Shown here in pieces: positions 1 to 11,962 of a DNA stretch of 64,000 nucleotides; the first letter of the stretch is position 1; each line of letters starts with the position of its first letter. This stretch comes from Tubulanus polymorphus (taxonomy: Eukaryota; Nemertea; Palaeonemertea; Tubulaniformes; Tubulanidae): NCBI RefSeq assembly GCF_964204645.1, contig NC_134031.1, positions 8,720,501 to 8,784,500 of the forward strand, written 5' to 3'. The translations under genes and the position numbers were made by a program. The notes beneath the pieces were generated by a model. It searched no databases. It was not told where the DNA came from and saw only the letters and a program-made list of their open reading frames with translations.

Positions 1-286
1 AAGGAAAGGAAAACTAAAAGAAATGATAAGATAAGAATTACGTATACTCAATTTTCTACTATAAACTTCTAATAATATTCTATTATTCACAGTTTCATTC
101 AGTACAATTCTGTCTCACATACATTAATCATTCTAAACACTTATTCTAAATCATTCTATATACAAACTTGGAAAAAACGATATATTATCACAAATCAGCA
201 CATTTTCTTTTCAGTATAGCATCTATTATAAACTAATTTCAGACAGACAGGACGGATCTCGAGATTTAACTGGAAGATCTCACGAA

Positions 287-932
287 TTAACACAAGAGGC
301 GCATATTGTGTGAAATGCCTCTCAAAAACTGTGGAACACGTTTTTGTCCATTATCAAAGTCCTGACATAGATTTTTTAGCCGTTCTTGCAAGTCCACAAA
401 TTTCTTACGAACACGTTTCGCTGGGCGTTGCCCAACGTTGTCAAGAGCAATCAATGCAGACACAGAAGCATTGTCCATTTGAAATGCATTTATGGTTCTC
501 CAAATTGAGGGATGACGATGTCCCACCATGTTAAAATATTTACAATTCCAAGATTCACAGATATTATTGGTCCTTGCACTTCCGGTTAATGTAGCATGAT
601 TCACATTCCACAACTCTAACGAATACAACGGATTTATCCTCTTCAAGCGCATTATTCCATTAGGCGCACGAACACTTTTATATCCACCATTGACATATGT
701 AGCATCAAAATAACCTAGTAATTCCAATGCATCATCTGGCATCAATCTGCTTCGGTGTCGAATATTTCTTGACGTACATGTAACCATTGAGACATATCTT
801 GAATCCACCTTTAGAAGTTTTAACTATTTCTGATGCCATCTTAACGTATTGATAGCTGTTAAGAGACTGATATAATTTGCTAAGTTTTGGCCCCTTTTTA
901 TAGCAGTATAGCCATGAGTGATAAGTGTTCAA
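287..932 (-). pseudogene. Deleted MULE (Mutator-like) transposase with FLYWCH remnant
   Basis: Two minus-strand reading frames together look like the ends of one transposase. The upstream part (about 932-760) has a FLYWCH-like stretch with GGFKICLNGYMYVKKY. The downstream part (about 775-287) has the typical C-terminal block of animal MULE transposases: LELLGYFDATYVNGGY, LYSLELWNV, then RTNNICESWN followed by GHRHPSIW. In intact members the DDE catalytic core lies between these blocks. Here they abut in different frames near 760-790, so the core is deleted and the frame shifted. The element cannot encode a working transposase. Family assignment is from motif recognition; terminal inverted repeats were not found. 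Confidence 0.72.
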
Positions 933-2525
933 GTAATTAAAAAATCATAATTGCATCATGCTAATTAATCAATAACTTAATTATTGACACTGAACTGAAA
1001 TCTGTTCTTTAATTAATTAACTGACCTAAGTTTGCATTCAGATGTATAGATCAGTATACATAATGTTTATAAGATGCTTTAAAAACTAAATATCATGGAT
1101 TTGCAATTTGAAGTTACCATTGCTTGTAAAACAAACCCCAACATGTGTGCACCCTATTCATGTGGAACAAATTTCGGATAAATTGTGGGATTCATATAAT
1201 AATTAAGGAGATATAATGTGCCTTTCAAGAAAAAAAACGACCAACTTTTTCACTATATATAAAATGTGTCCTTTTTCAGAGGCGCCCTTTTCGAGAAATT
1301 AAGGACATGATTATCAGATTTTGTGTTAGATGTGCCCCTGAATAGCAATCTTGTCATACAAAATTGAGTGTTTAACATGCATTTTAACATGAGGTGACAT
1401 TCAGTCAGTAATACTAACAACTTAACAATTAGTCATCCTTTAATCTAATAATTTGTTTTGTTTGAAATTGGTCAAAGCAGTAACAGCCACTCAATTAATT
1501 ATTATTAATTATCACTAACTAATTAATTATTACACATGAAAGTCATGTTTGAAGTTGTCATGTTCAGCATGTGAACTGAAGTCAATATCAATAGTGTAAT
1601 TTCCTTTTGTGAAATTATATAATACATAAATTAACAACTATCCTTTAATCTAATACATAAATCATGATCCTTTGATCTAATATCCTTTTGTTTTAAATAG
1701 ATCAGAGCAGTAAATGATACAATAGATTTAAAAACGGCCAATCAAAGGACAGCATCTGAACTGAAGTCAATTCCCCCTAATCCCTTACCCTTGGTTTTCT
1801 GAACAATACCTACCTAACTTAACTTAAATTTCAGCTGTTAGTGCTTCAACATATGTTTGTGTCTAAGATATCATATCATACATATGATGATAAGATGGGA
1901 AATACAATTTGGTAATACTAATGTATGGGATTTTGATCTTTATCTGTGGGATTTTGAATTATGGGATTTTGATTATGGGTTTTTGACATGTGGGATTTTG
2001 TAACTGTGGGATTATGACAGGGATTCGATATAGAGCATATTGTCTTGATTTAGAACATGTATGTATAAACTCTAGGCTGCAAAGAAATACGTTTTCAGCG
2101 GCTCTAATCGAGTTAAATCTTTCGTGATAGATTAACACAGAGAGGCGGCACCCAATCGCTGCTTATTGACATTAGGCACAAGTCACTGTTTTGTTCATTA
2201 GTAAAACTAATATAGAATGAATAAGTGAGGAGGGAAAATGTATAAATTAAATTTATAAATGAATTTATAAGAATTTAGCATGCATCGGAGTGCACTTAAA
2301 TTGGATTATTACAAAATAACTCACTTCAAAATTTATGATATTGTTTCATTGATATTTATTACTTTAAAGCAATTCACTTTAAGAACTTTGGTCAACAATA
2401 AGTCTGACCTGCAAATCAAATCATCGGGAGACAAAATACTGTTTCAAAAAATTATATTGCTAATACATTCCTAATCTTAACCTCTCGCCATAAACCTACT
2501 GGATTTAGGGCCTGGGGCATTTTAG
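933..2525. other. AT-rich non-coding stretch with a short TGGGATTTTG array
   Basis: No supportable gene. From about 1924 to 2015 the decamer TGGGATTTTG recurs imperfectly five to six times at 15-20 bp spacing, a degenerate minisatellite. The small ORF at 2280-2474 has no recognisable features and is probably chance. Confidence 0.5.
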
Positions 2526-2531
2526 ATGGTT

Positions 2532-3574
2532 GTAGGTAAAAATCCCCTAGGTAAAATCCTCACTTGGCGATTTTTCAAGAACATTTGAAAGCACGATATT
2601 TATTCAAACATATTCATCCACAATACAACTGCAATATATATTTAGCTGTGCATTGATCTCTTTTGTTGAAATAAATCTTTAAATAAATTCATAGAATAAA
2701 TGAAATAAATGAACTTTTTATTCATACTATCTTTTCATATTTTATTCATACTATCTTTTAATTCGAACTAAATAACTCTTTTTAACTTGTGGTATAGTAT
2801 GCTTATGATATGGATTCGATTTACGTATCAATATTTTCATGTTGACGGGGGCCTGATGATGGCTAATAGCATTAGCCGAAACATTGCTCGTAGAACATTT
2901 GATTTTTAGCTAAATTCATTGTGGGATTTGTCTCGTTATTCGCCATACACGGATATTGTGTATTTTCTTCTCATTTTCATGTTGGTTTGGACAACTTAAA
3001 TTTTGCGATTCTAATACCTTATTAACTTTAGATGACAGTAATACCTTCAATTTACATTTAAAATATGATCACTGCTGAAAGTGTAATAAGGAATATATAT
3101 TTACTCCAGTGACAATATTTTGATTCAAAGATTAAATTCAATCATCTAGTCCGAGTCTGTATGGTAAAACTTCTGGCTAACCAATAGCTAACCGAATACC
3201 GACAATAGAAGGTGGTCGCTTAAAAATTAGTTTATTTATGCAACAGGAATCTATCTTGATTTCAAGGGCACTTCAATTAATCGTTTCAATAGTGACCACT
3301 TCAAATTAGCCAGTAGTTTAAATGACCGAATTCAATCAACCGATTCGTATCCTAAGAATGAGAATTGTATCTAACCACAGTAGTTATTCTTCATCAAACG
3401 TTCGGTCATCATATTATACATCTATACATCATTACTATCATCTTCAGTTAATAGAAGTGCAATAAAATCTAGAATCTATGAGTTGAGTTTTTTTTAACAT
3501 AATAAATTGTGTTGATTTTATGTTAGTTAAATCAAATATTGGGAATATTTTACCGGGGGATTTTTACTTTGGGG
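2532..3574. mobile_element. Probable MITE with GTAAAAATCCCC terminal repeats
   Basis: The left edge carries GGTAAAAATCCCCTAGGTAA and the right edge TTACCGGGGGATTTTTAC, which are inverted copies of each other over about 27 bp with a few mismatches. The interior of about 1 kb is AT-rich and non-coding. The same terminal words recur near 4850-4935 and 42150-42195, so this is a dispersed family. No transposase is visible, and the superfamily is unknown. Confidence 0.45.
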
Positions 3575-6165
3575 ATAATAAGCTAAATTATTTTATATCA
3601 TCGGTTTTCATTAAGAAAAAAAAACAACTTTTAATCTTAACTACACTTATATTTCTTTTGGAGCATTAAGATTCTTTCATTGAATTTAATATGTTATTTC
3701 GTACAATAGTTCATGACAGTGCGTCATTCACGCTAAAATGTACAAAACTTCTTTACAGAGTTCAAAATATAAACCAACAATCTCATCTCAAGCATGTACT
3801 ATCGCTGACGTTATGGGATAAAACCAAGTCTCGATTCTTGCCTAAAATGTGGGTACATTCATTCAAATCAGGACTAAAATACGCTTATATGAATATCTTG
3901 CATGATATCATTTTACATTACGGGTGTCTCATAGGCCTGGTTTTACTTGTACATTGTCATCAATTGATTAAACATCCCAACTAACTTCTGTATTTACTTA
4001 TGGCTTAATCACCGGTATTCAATAGCTAGTCGGTTATAGAAAGACTAACCCGATAAAATTCCATTAACCGTTCGTCCAGAGTCGAACACTCGCGCGTTAA
4101 TTCGCAACGAAAGAAAATGATTGCATGAAATCTACTTTTCGTATCAATCGGCGTCCAATCTCTTAAACCATCCTAAACACAGTAGTGTAGTAGTTTGTGT
4201 CTATTTGCTTTTGCTGATGTCATTTAACATAACAATGGAAATGTATTCGTTTATTTGGAAATTATATGAAGATATGGAGTAATCATGTGACAAATCAAAT
4301 TATTACTGCAAGGCAAAACATAGCGCACTTCAGATATATGATATGGCTTAAAGACTTTTCATATATTAACAGTCCAGTTTAACGTCTATTGATATGAACA
4401 GTCCAGTTTTGATATGACTGTCGCAACAGTTGGAATAAAACCTATGAAATCTAGGGGCATTTATCTCATGAAATTTAGATTTGAGATAATTGTATTGTAT
4501 TGTATTAGGATTAAACACTTCAGTGGCTGGTGATTATTTGTGATGAAGTAATCAGTGAGATGGACTGTTGATGTAGCCTTGATTGAGGCACTCGGGTCAG
4601 ATAATATTTTTACATAAAACAGTGCATTTGTTAAAGCAGAACACATGATTTTAAACTAAATATAAGTAGCTAAACCGTTAATTTTCATTCCTAACTTTTC
4701 ATCACTCCCGATTATCAAAAATAATTCAACAGTTTGATTAACGGATAGTTGCAGTTAACAACATTTCTATCTGATAGAGAAGGTATACAGGTATACAGAG
4801 GAACAAGAAAAGAACATCCAACTAGACACTGAAAAATCTTTATTCGGGTTTTTTACCAGGGGCCTTTACCTTGGGGTATATTTAACTAGGGGATTTTTAC
4901 TGAAAGGGGCCTTTACGGGGCGAGTTTTTACCCAATCACATCGATTATTGAATGACATGTTCGATAAATCATGACAAAAACTGGTATCACTGGTACAATT
5001 TGCTAATTTTCGCTATTCGGGTGGTTCTGTAGATTATTGGCTATACCGTTGGTAACTGACTAGCTATTTGTATCACTGATCGGACTGTGAAAATATAGCT
5101 TTGACAAAACCACAACGAGAAATGAATCAAATGCAATATTTTACTCGAAAACGAGCATAACCATGGAATCAGTAACGTTTTTTTACAGTCCATGGCTGAA
5201 ATGACGCTATTGAAAAAATCAATGAGAAATACTGCCTCCGATTTTTATGACGAAAATATTGGAATGAATTCCGAACAGAATCCAATCAGGTTGTTCTTAT
5301 TGGTATTGTGTATACATTTCATTTATTAGATATTTCAAGTAATTCGTGTAATTAGGAAAAACTCGATCCAATAATGGGTTTTTCCTTCGGTTTTACGTAA
5401 TTTACAACTTACCAAATATGGACTACATGGTTTGACATTAAAACCAGTGAGCATTATGGTATCAAGTTCAACCAAAATTGATAACGATCGGCCTTTCGTA
5501 GAATCCCCCTGAAGGTCACAATTTTAGTAAATTGACCTTGGAGGTTTAAACCTCCCGAATCCAATTAGCAAAATATCGGTCCTCTATGTCGGCGACAATA
5601 AAACTACCCTGCGCGTAACTTTCTATTGTGCGCCTGCTGCGTTTTGGGCACGAGTAGCTTACGTAATCTTAATTGAAAGTTGAGATCACAGACAGATATT
5701 GAGGTCTATGGCCCACACATAACATCATAAATTGGTCAGAAAATAAAGTGTTTTGTGGTATAGATGACACGTTTGTACGATTTTACTCTGTAAATTTATC
5801 ATTTTTCAGGACTTAAGGACCAAAAATCGGCAATATTTTTGATACAAACTGAGAAAGTATCAAAACATTTGAGAACGCGTTACCAATGATTTTTTCAATA
5901 GTTTAAAATCGAACAAATAATGATACCGTAATAAAATGCTAAAGTTTATTTTCAGACTTATCCAGATAATATACACATTCGAAATACAATTAGTACTCTA
6001 CTACTGATTGTGAATTTGATTTTAACTAAGAATAGGAGCAGAGTAAACTAGGGGATACTTATTTACAATTTAGAGTAAGTGCAACCTAGGGTTACAGCAT
6101 AAAATCAGACAAACTAAAGAAATTTGATGCACGGAAACTTAGAAGTAGTAGTTTTATTATATTAG
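3575..6165. other. AT-rich intergenic stretch
   Basis: No gene recognised. At 4850-4935 there is a second, scrambled copy of the GTAAAAATCCCC/GGGGATTTTTAC ends seen at 2532 and 3574. The ORF at 3691-3984 has no domain, signal or biased composition that would support it. Confidence 0.4.
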
Positions 6166-6170
6166 GTTTA

Positions 6171-6253
6171 GTGTCACTAAACCTAAGACCCATAAACATA
6201 AGACCTAGCGGGTCTTAGGTCTTAGGTTTAGGGGGTCTTGGGTTTAGTGACAC
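6171..6253. repeat. 83-bp hairpin with 21-bp arms
   Basis: Arms at 6171-6191 (GTGTCACTAAACCTAAGACCC) and 6233-6253 are inverted copies with one mismatch. The loop region contains further tandem GGTCTTAGGTCTTAGG words. It looks like a miniature foldback element or solo inverted terminal repeat pair. Confidence 0.65.
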
Positions 6254-6844
6254 CCATTGCAATGCAGCCAAATACAATAGTTAGTTGGAAATTCAATAGA
6301 AAGAGATCATTGATAAAATGACTGATCAATAATTCAGTCAACTTAAATCTATGTATGTAAATAACTTTTTCCTATTTGTTCCTACTATACTAAAATTGGC
6401 ATTTCTCCTTTGGTGCAAAATTTGGTGGCTTTTTTTCGGAGGGACGAAACAACAATGAGGTTTTTACCTCCTGATTCATACGCAATCGAGGTTCGTACTG
6501 ATCCATAATATCAGTCCCGTATGTCATCACATTCTGCACGTGATTTAAATTTACATTGTATATTGTAATACCATTTTGCTAAAATCTTTCGTATTGATCT
6601 TTTTGAATCAGTGTTACATTTCATCAAACCCACGATACTATTGTTTCATCATTTCCAGTTGGATACACCATTTTTCATGATTGTCTATCAAATTCAAGGT
6701 GCATTGCACATCATTATTTCCTGGGTTGCCTATTGGTCCACACATGGACAATACGTGCATTTAAATGATATCACCCGCGTCACTGTGCGTCAGACACGAA
6801 CACAATTCTTTCACCTGGAAACTCTGTTGTACGTTTAGTGAAGG

Positions 6845-7807
6845 ATGAACGCTTCAATGCAGAAAGCGGGAGAAACGCTCCTTTTCCCTATTGGACACAA
6901 ACGAACTGAAGTTAATCCAACCTTGTTGTCAAACTATCCATTCTATCGTTGGATATACTACGTGATTGGTGTCATTTGTCTCACTCTGGGTGTGGTAGGA
7001 AACCTCATGATACTAGTCGTGATGACTCGACCCAATTTACGTCGACTATCCTACAGTCGATTTTTTATAGCTTTGGCGTTATCAGACTCAACGTTTTTGT
7101 GTACGTCTCTGGTTGAATTAGCGAACTCCATTTGTTTCCACAGAAACGGCTCAATCTGCCTGCGTGCCAAATCATGGTCTATTTGTGTGTGTCGGGAGGT
7201 TTTCCTGTATGGCTCGGTTACCTTTGGACCGTGTATTCTCATTCTTGTGTCTCTCGAACGACTGTGTATTATACGATTTCCATTCTCCGGTCCTAGTTTC
7301 TGGACACCTACGCGTACAACCATATCCGTTTGTGTTTGTCTTATTTGTATTCTCAGTTTGTTTACCAGTCTTTTTGTCAGTAGCGTATCATTCAGTCGAA
7401 AATACGGATGTACCATCGAGGAAATGGCTCTTTTGGGTTCCACTTATATCGGTTTAGTTTTAGCCATTTACCTCCCTACCGTCGTACTTTCATTGTTGAC
7501 AATTCTTATCATAACGAGCTTAAAACGAAGCAGTAGAGACCTTGAAGAAAATAAGTCGAAACAAGGTTCGAACCAAGTTACGCTAATGGTTTTGACCGTC
7601 TGTTTATTCTTCATTGTTACAACCGCGCCAAATAGCGTCACATTGACGTTGTATTTGACACCAGGCTGGGCAAATTTGGCCGCGTTCCCTCATCAGGTTT
7701 CCTCCCTGATACAGGCGTTCAACTATTCGATGAATTTCTATTTGTACATTTTCTCCGGGAGGGAGATTCGGAAGAACGTCATAGCAATTTGTTCATGTAA
7801 ATTGTGA
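6845..7807 (+). CDS. Class A (rhodopsin-like) G protein-coupled receptor, intronless
   Basis: A 320-residue plasma-membrane receptor in one exon. The N-terminus has an N-glycosylation sequon (N2-A-S). TM1 has GN with N53 (position 1.50), TM2 LALSD with D81 (2.50), and W110 and C114/C116 lie before TM3. The DRY motif is replaced by E138-R139-L140, C189 in the second extracellular loop is a candidate disulfide partner, TM6 has TAPN with P262 (6.50), and TM7 has NFYLY (N297-Y301) in place of NPxxY. This combination (ERL, NFYLY) fits the divergent FMRFamide/peptide-receptor-like receptors common in protostomes; the ligand cannot be deduced. An in-frame stop immediately upstream at 6836-6838 belongs to another ORF, and the ATG at 6845 is the first one before TM1. 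The C-terminal tail is very short (about 15 residues), so a spliced alternative tail is possible. Confidence 0.88.
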   Translation: MNASMQKAGETLLFPIGHKRTEVNPTLLSNYPFYRWIYYVIGVICLTLGVVGNLMILVVMTRPNLRRLSYSRFFIALALSDSTFLCTSLVELANSICFHRNGSICLRAKSWSICVCREVFLYGSVTFGPCILILVSLERLCIIRFPFSGPSFWTPTRTTISVCVCLICILSLFTSLFVSSVSFSRKYGCTIEEMALLGSTYIGLVLAIYLPTVVLSLLTILIITSLKRSSRDLEENKSKQGSNQVTLMVLTVCLFFIVTTAPNSVTLTLYLTPGWANLAAFPHQVSSLIQAFNYSMNFYLYIFSGREIRKNVIAICSCKL

Positions 7808-8145
7808 TCATCATGTTCACTCTTTGATTATCTATGATATTCAGTTAACTTGACTTATAAATCTCCAAAAAACACACAAGTGCTCACACAAAATTGATTT
7901 ACGTTCGTCAATTTCTAACGCACCGCATAAATGTAACGGTAGATGCCGAGATTACACGGATTCGCGTGCGTGACTGGGTTTCATTATTATTTTCCATCCA
8001 CGTTTCGTGTTTAGATATAATTATATATATATATTAGAGCTAACAAATAAATGATGATTATTTAAAAAATCAGAAATGATAAGTACCTTGATCACGAGAT
8101 TGACTGTTCAAATTCGCGCTATTTGCACATTTTGCAAAAAGGCTT

Positions 8146-8367
8146 TTGAATGCGTATATATTTGAATATGTATTTCTCGTGATTAAGCTTATTAAAATTG
8201 CTCAACCTGTGATTTACACGAATCAATCATATCGATGTGTCATTCAAGAGTTAGCGATGAAGAAACGAACATTGTCTGTGCCCATTGACGGTATGCAGTA
8301 TTCGGAATTAACAAGAAAATTTAGTAAAGAAATGACGGCGCCTTCGGAAAAAAATGATAGTGTGTAA
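8146..8367 (+). CDS. Unassigned ORF, possible alternative C-tail exon of the GPCR
   Basis: An open frame of about 73 codons beginning 340 bp after the GPCR stop, on the same strand. Its second half is hydrophilic and basic, then acidic, and ends KNDSV, a sequence that would fit a class III PDZ ligand. The GPCR reading frame has a possible donor (GTAAAT) just before its stop, so splicing into this frame would give the receptor a conventional tail. This is inference; no strong acceptor was identified. Confidence 0.2.
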   Translation: MNAYIFEYVFLVIKLIKIAQPVIYTNQSYRCVIQELAMKKRTLSVPIDGMQYSELTRKFSKEMTAPSEKNDSV

Positions 8368-8370
8368 GGA

Positions 8371-8607
8371 ATGCATGATTGGATGGGTGCGATGAGTGGA
8401 AAATCTTTTACTTCAAGAATACGTATTCGTATTTATAGAGCCGTACCCGAAAAAGTAGTTCCATATGTGTTTTTCATCACAATGTGTGTACTATTGTTTT
8501 GTACAGGTTACACTGTTTATATTGCATTCACTTTTCGAATTTTCACTTGTCGGTTGGGAACTAGCTCGATTTTCCGCGCGAATAATACGCGTCGCAGATT
8601 CCGTTGA
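8371..8607 (+). CDS. Hypothetical small membrane ORF
   Basis: A 78-codon ORF following the previous one in the same frame after a stop codon. It contains one hydrophobic stretch (about residues 30-52, with FFITMCVLLFCTGYTVYIAF) flanked by basic residues. No homology is recognised; it may be chance. Confidence 0.15.
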   Translation: MHDWMGAMSGKSFTSRIRIRIYRAVPEKVVPYVFFITMCVLLFCTGYTVYIAFTFRIFTCRLGTSSIFRANNTRRRFR

Positions 8608-9176
8608 TGACCTGCGACTTCCAGCTCCAGGTCCTCGATAAATAAGACGACAAGGCTCAAATTCCGATGAAACCGTGGTTTATTTCAATTAAAGCTAACA
8701 AAATCTTGGCGTTTTCAAATATCGGGTAACGTTCACTGTCTCCAGTACGTGACAAGAATGAACAAAGAAGGTGTAACATATGCATTGAAATTATTAATGA
8801 TATATGATAGTAATTCATATCTGGGACCAACTACGCTATATTGTCTATCAGCCAGGATATTTAAGGCATGTCGAAGACTAAAAGACATTTGACAATGATT
8901 TCATTCAGTGAGCGACATTTTAATCAACAAGAAAATTAATTTTTAGGCCAGCCGTAGGCTGAGCCTATTACTATACAAATGGAGCGAATTTAAATGACAT
9001 GGTTTCCACACAAAAGGCTCTTTTGCTTGCCAAGTGAGGGCATATTCGAACAAATCACGTATTTAAGCGTAATCCATTCTCGGAATCGTAGCGAGCAGAA
9101 TTTTGAAATAGGGTCTCATAAAAATGTTTTCTGCATTTTTCACGAAAGTTAAATCGGGAAAATTTCAATTTTTATC

Positions 9177-9402
9177 AGCCAATCAGGAAGTTGTGTCTTC
9201 CCTGTGATTGGTTTATCTGAAAATATCAGCAGCTGTTCACGTGAATTATCGCGATTTCATTACTGGCGCTTTTGCGCATGACGTCATGTATCAACAAGCG
9301 ACAATACTTCCGCGTTCGCTACGTTTTCGCTGATTGGCCCATTTACTGGGAAATTCCACAGAAGCCTAATGTGGTTTGTTACAAGCGCTGTGATTGGCCC
9401 GA
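9177..9402. promoter_or_regulatory. Cluster of CCAAT boxes around a CRE palindrome
   Basis: Within 225 bp there are CCAAT/ATTGG words near 9179, 9208, 9334 and 9394, and a perfect TGACGTCA palindrome near 9280, in locally CpG-richer DNA. This is promoter-like in composition, but no gene start was tied to it, and it lies inside a dispersed repeat. Confidence 0.3.
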
Positions 9403-9421
9403 CCCGATTCTGGCATGGCTT

Positions 9422-9442
9422 TAGCTTAGTGGGTTCGAATCC
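9422..9442 (+). repeat. Overlapping tRNA-type A and B box remnant
   Basis: TAGCTTAGTGGG fits the pol III A-box consensus, and GGTTCGAATCC is an exact B box, but they overlap rather than lying 30-60 bp apart. This is likely a collapsed tRNA-derived SINE fragment and cannot fold as a tRNA. A similar B box (GGTTCGAGTCC) lies at 24677-24687. Confidence 0.35.
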
Positions 9443-10385
9443 CTTGACGGGTGAAGATGATGGATCCTATCAATATCTATTAAAACAAATAAGTTTCCCG
9501 GTTGGGCAGCCGCGGATATCTACCGGAAGTGTTCCGGTTCGATATTTCGAGGTTTCTTTGAATTTTGGAGTGATATTGAAATCCGGTAAATACCAGCGGT
9601 AGATTGTGAAAACCCATTGCATGATATTTGTATTACTTAATCAACGAAAAGCGTCGGGGCCGCGCCTGGAGTTTTCGTGATTCAAGTAGCGCAATAGCCT
9701 ACTTCTTCGTGTTCGTCCACCTCAATTTTCACTCCGCCGATCTCTGACACGGCTCTGTCCCCGTCGGCGCTGTGATTGCACTTTCGTACCACCAAACTTT
9801 TTTATTTCTATATCAGGGAGGTCTGGAGAATAAAAAAGTCAAAATTTGGATATCACATAGGCCTGATTTCATCGAATAAGTCGACCATGGTCGTTACGTT
9901 TCCGTACTTATTACCACCTAAAACCGTCTGAACAATTTTGTCACAACCAACATTTCGTTTACAGAAATCAGGTGTTCACGTGAATCCGCGGTATCGTCTA
10001 CTGTTTTACTTCCGGGTTTTATTTTAAGATTTAAAATTGTATTTCAAGATCGATTTCTATGAAATCTTTAGTTGATTTGGTGTTTGGGAGGAATTTTTAT
10101 TTGCTCTACAGAAAATTCATCCTTGACAATTGCGCAAGGTTCGCGAAAAAAAGGTTTTACCAAATCGGGTGTATGACCTTGATATGCTAATTAGCCATGT
10201 GCCCGAATTGAAAATTCAATCAAATTTTATTCTGCCAAAAAAATGTTAAATACAATTCGCTTTCCGAGAGTTAATGGTATGCTGCATGGAACAAAGTTGT
10301 TTTGAGATGGGTCTTGAAGCTATTGAGGTCGAGAGATAACCATCTAGATAGTTCGTGAGAGTTCCAAAGTTTTGAAGACGCTTCA

Positions 10386-11040
10386 AGGTAATGTCTTGAT
10401 ATTTGTTTTATACGTGTATCTACCCTAGACACATCTTCAGGCCAAAAACTGGCCCTGTCAGATTCAAGATGGCCGACTGGCAGCCATTGTTGTTCGCCAA
10501 AATCAGCACTTTTTACACATTTTTGAAGTTTTCGAGGGAAATTTTGAAGACACTTTTATCAATAACCTTGATCATTCGTATATATTATATCCCCCGAGGG
10601 CCCATCGGCATGAGAAAAATTGAGTCGATCGGACTCAAGATGGCCGTACTGTGACCTTTTTTGTTCCCAAAAATGTCAATTTTGGCCTGAATTCTGAGTA
10701 CTGTAGCTTTCTAATGGTGCGCCATGTTTCATTGCAATTTGTAATGGGTATTCTTTGGAAAGGGATCTTTTATATCCGAGAGGGTATTTTTGACCAGGCA
10801 ATTATGACGCACTTGGCAGCCATCTTGGGGTCATCAGTACTCATTCGTAGGTGGAAAAAAAGTTTTTCCACATCATAATTGATACTTAAGCATATTTTGC
10901 TACTATAATCAATTGGAAAGTTGTAGCTCATGACATGTTCTATGATCGAGGTGAGTTTCAAGCTCATTGGTTTTTTTTATGGCCACCAGGGGGCGTTGAA
11001 CAATACAATAACTTAGTATTTCTATATTACATTCGTTCCT
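10386..11040 (-). mobile_element. Family A repeat, partial copy, minus orientation
   Basis: Read on the minus strand it has the ~154-bp unit (10880-11040, containing the complement of CCACCAGGGGGCG at 10983-10995). This is followed by the family A right half with its characteristic GATGGCCG and CTTCAAAA words. It lacks the outer CCCAAGTGGGCT end. It is embedded between the body and tail of family B. Confidence 0.6.
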
Positions 11041-11084
11041 GCTGTCTGTGTTAACACACGATTTTACTATGTAAATGATATTGA

Positions 11085-11175
11085 GCAGGGAGTGTATATT
11101 GATAAATATAACCCACAGATTACATCATTTATAAAAAGCAAATCTGACAGGCTGGCCATTGTGCCCCTTGGGGCT
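11085..11175 (+). mobile_element. Family B tail, locus 1
   Basis: Contains GGGAGTGTATATTGATAAAT and ends GTGCCCCTTGGGGCTCTTGT, matching 33851-33990 (reverse) and 61605-61875. The GCCCCTTGGGGC palindrome is the family's most constant mark. Confidence 0.65.
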
Positions 11176-11962
11176 CTTGTAGTAAATTACTTGATGCCTG
11201 CGAAAAAATTTAGAATTTTTGGGATAAGCTAATGTTGAATTGCAAATTTGAAATCGAAGTTTTAAGAAATATGGGGAATTATGAGATTTGGCGATTGGGT
11301 AAGGTGATACGCGGTCTTCTTCGATTGTAGTAGTGGTTTAATTTCTGTATTGAAAATTGTCAATAATTGATTTTGTAACTTCATTCTTATGCCTCTAAGC
11401 TGGTAAGCAACTTCATTGCCTCCATGGTCGAGGAAAGAGCTCGTCTGATGTCTGCTTCATCATGACTTTGGAGCATTTCGTGTGGCCTAGCCAGCCGACG
11501 CGGCCGGTCCCCGGCCAAGGAAAAAAGGATCAATAAAGAATTGAATTGTCACCTAATACACATGCCATCAGAGGAGGCGGAGCCGTATATGACAGCTATG
11601 CTATTGTAAATTGCGTGAAACCTGCATACCCCTTAATATCGAACATTTGAATATTGAAATTATATGTTTGCACATTTTTATATTGACCGCTTGTAGCCGC
11701 CGATGAAATTAACGCCGGCCCTTCACAGATCGTAGATAGCTTCGTCATTCCACCAGCATCCCCATGTCAGGGTCTTACTTTTATATCAGATTTCCAAATC
11801 CCGTATATATCCACCATTTTGACCGAATAATCCGCTTTACTTATCATTTTGATGTATGCCTGCCGCTTCTGATATAATCGTACATCCATTACTATTACAA
11901 TATGTCTGCTGATGATATTCAATGCAATATAACATTTCGACATTCAAATGGAGCTCATTATA

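Larger units (their letters stand above)
8945..10265 (+). mobile_element. Family B interspersed repeat, locus 1 (main body)
   Basis: Starts with AGGCCAGCCGTAGGCTGAGC and matches, in reverse, 34150-34740; its later part (9966-10260, with AGGTGTTCACGTGAA, TACTTCCGGGTTTT and CAAGATCGATTTCT) also matches 61195-61440. No protein-coding capacity is seen. The segment 9100-9960 is longer than the corresponding part of the copy at 34 kb. The family B tail of this locus lies at 11085-11175, after a family A segment. Confidence 0.65.

Noticed and set aside
7051-7443. Minus and alternate-frame ORFs over the GPCR
   Set aside because: Shadows of the conserved GPCR frame, without domain content.
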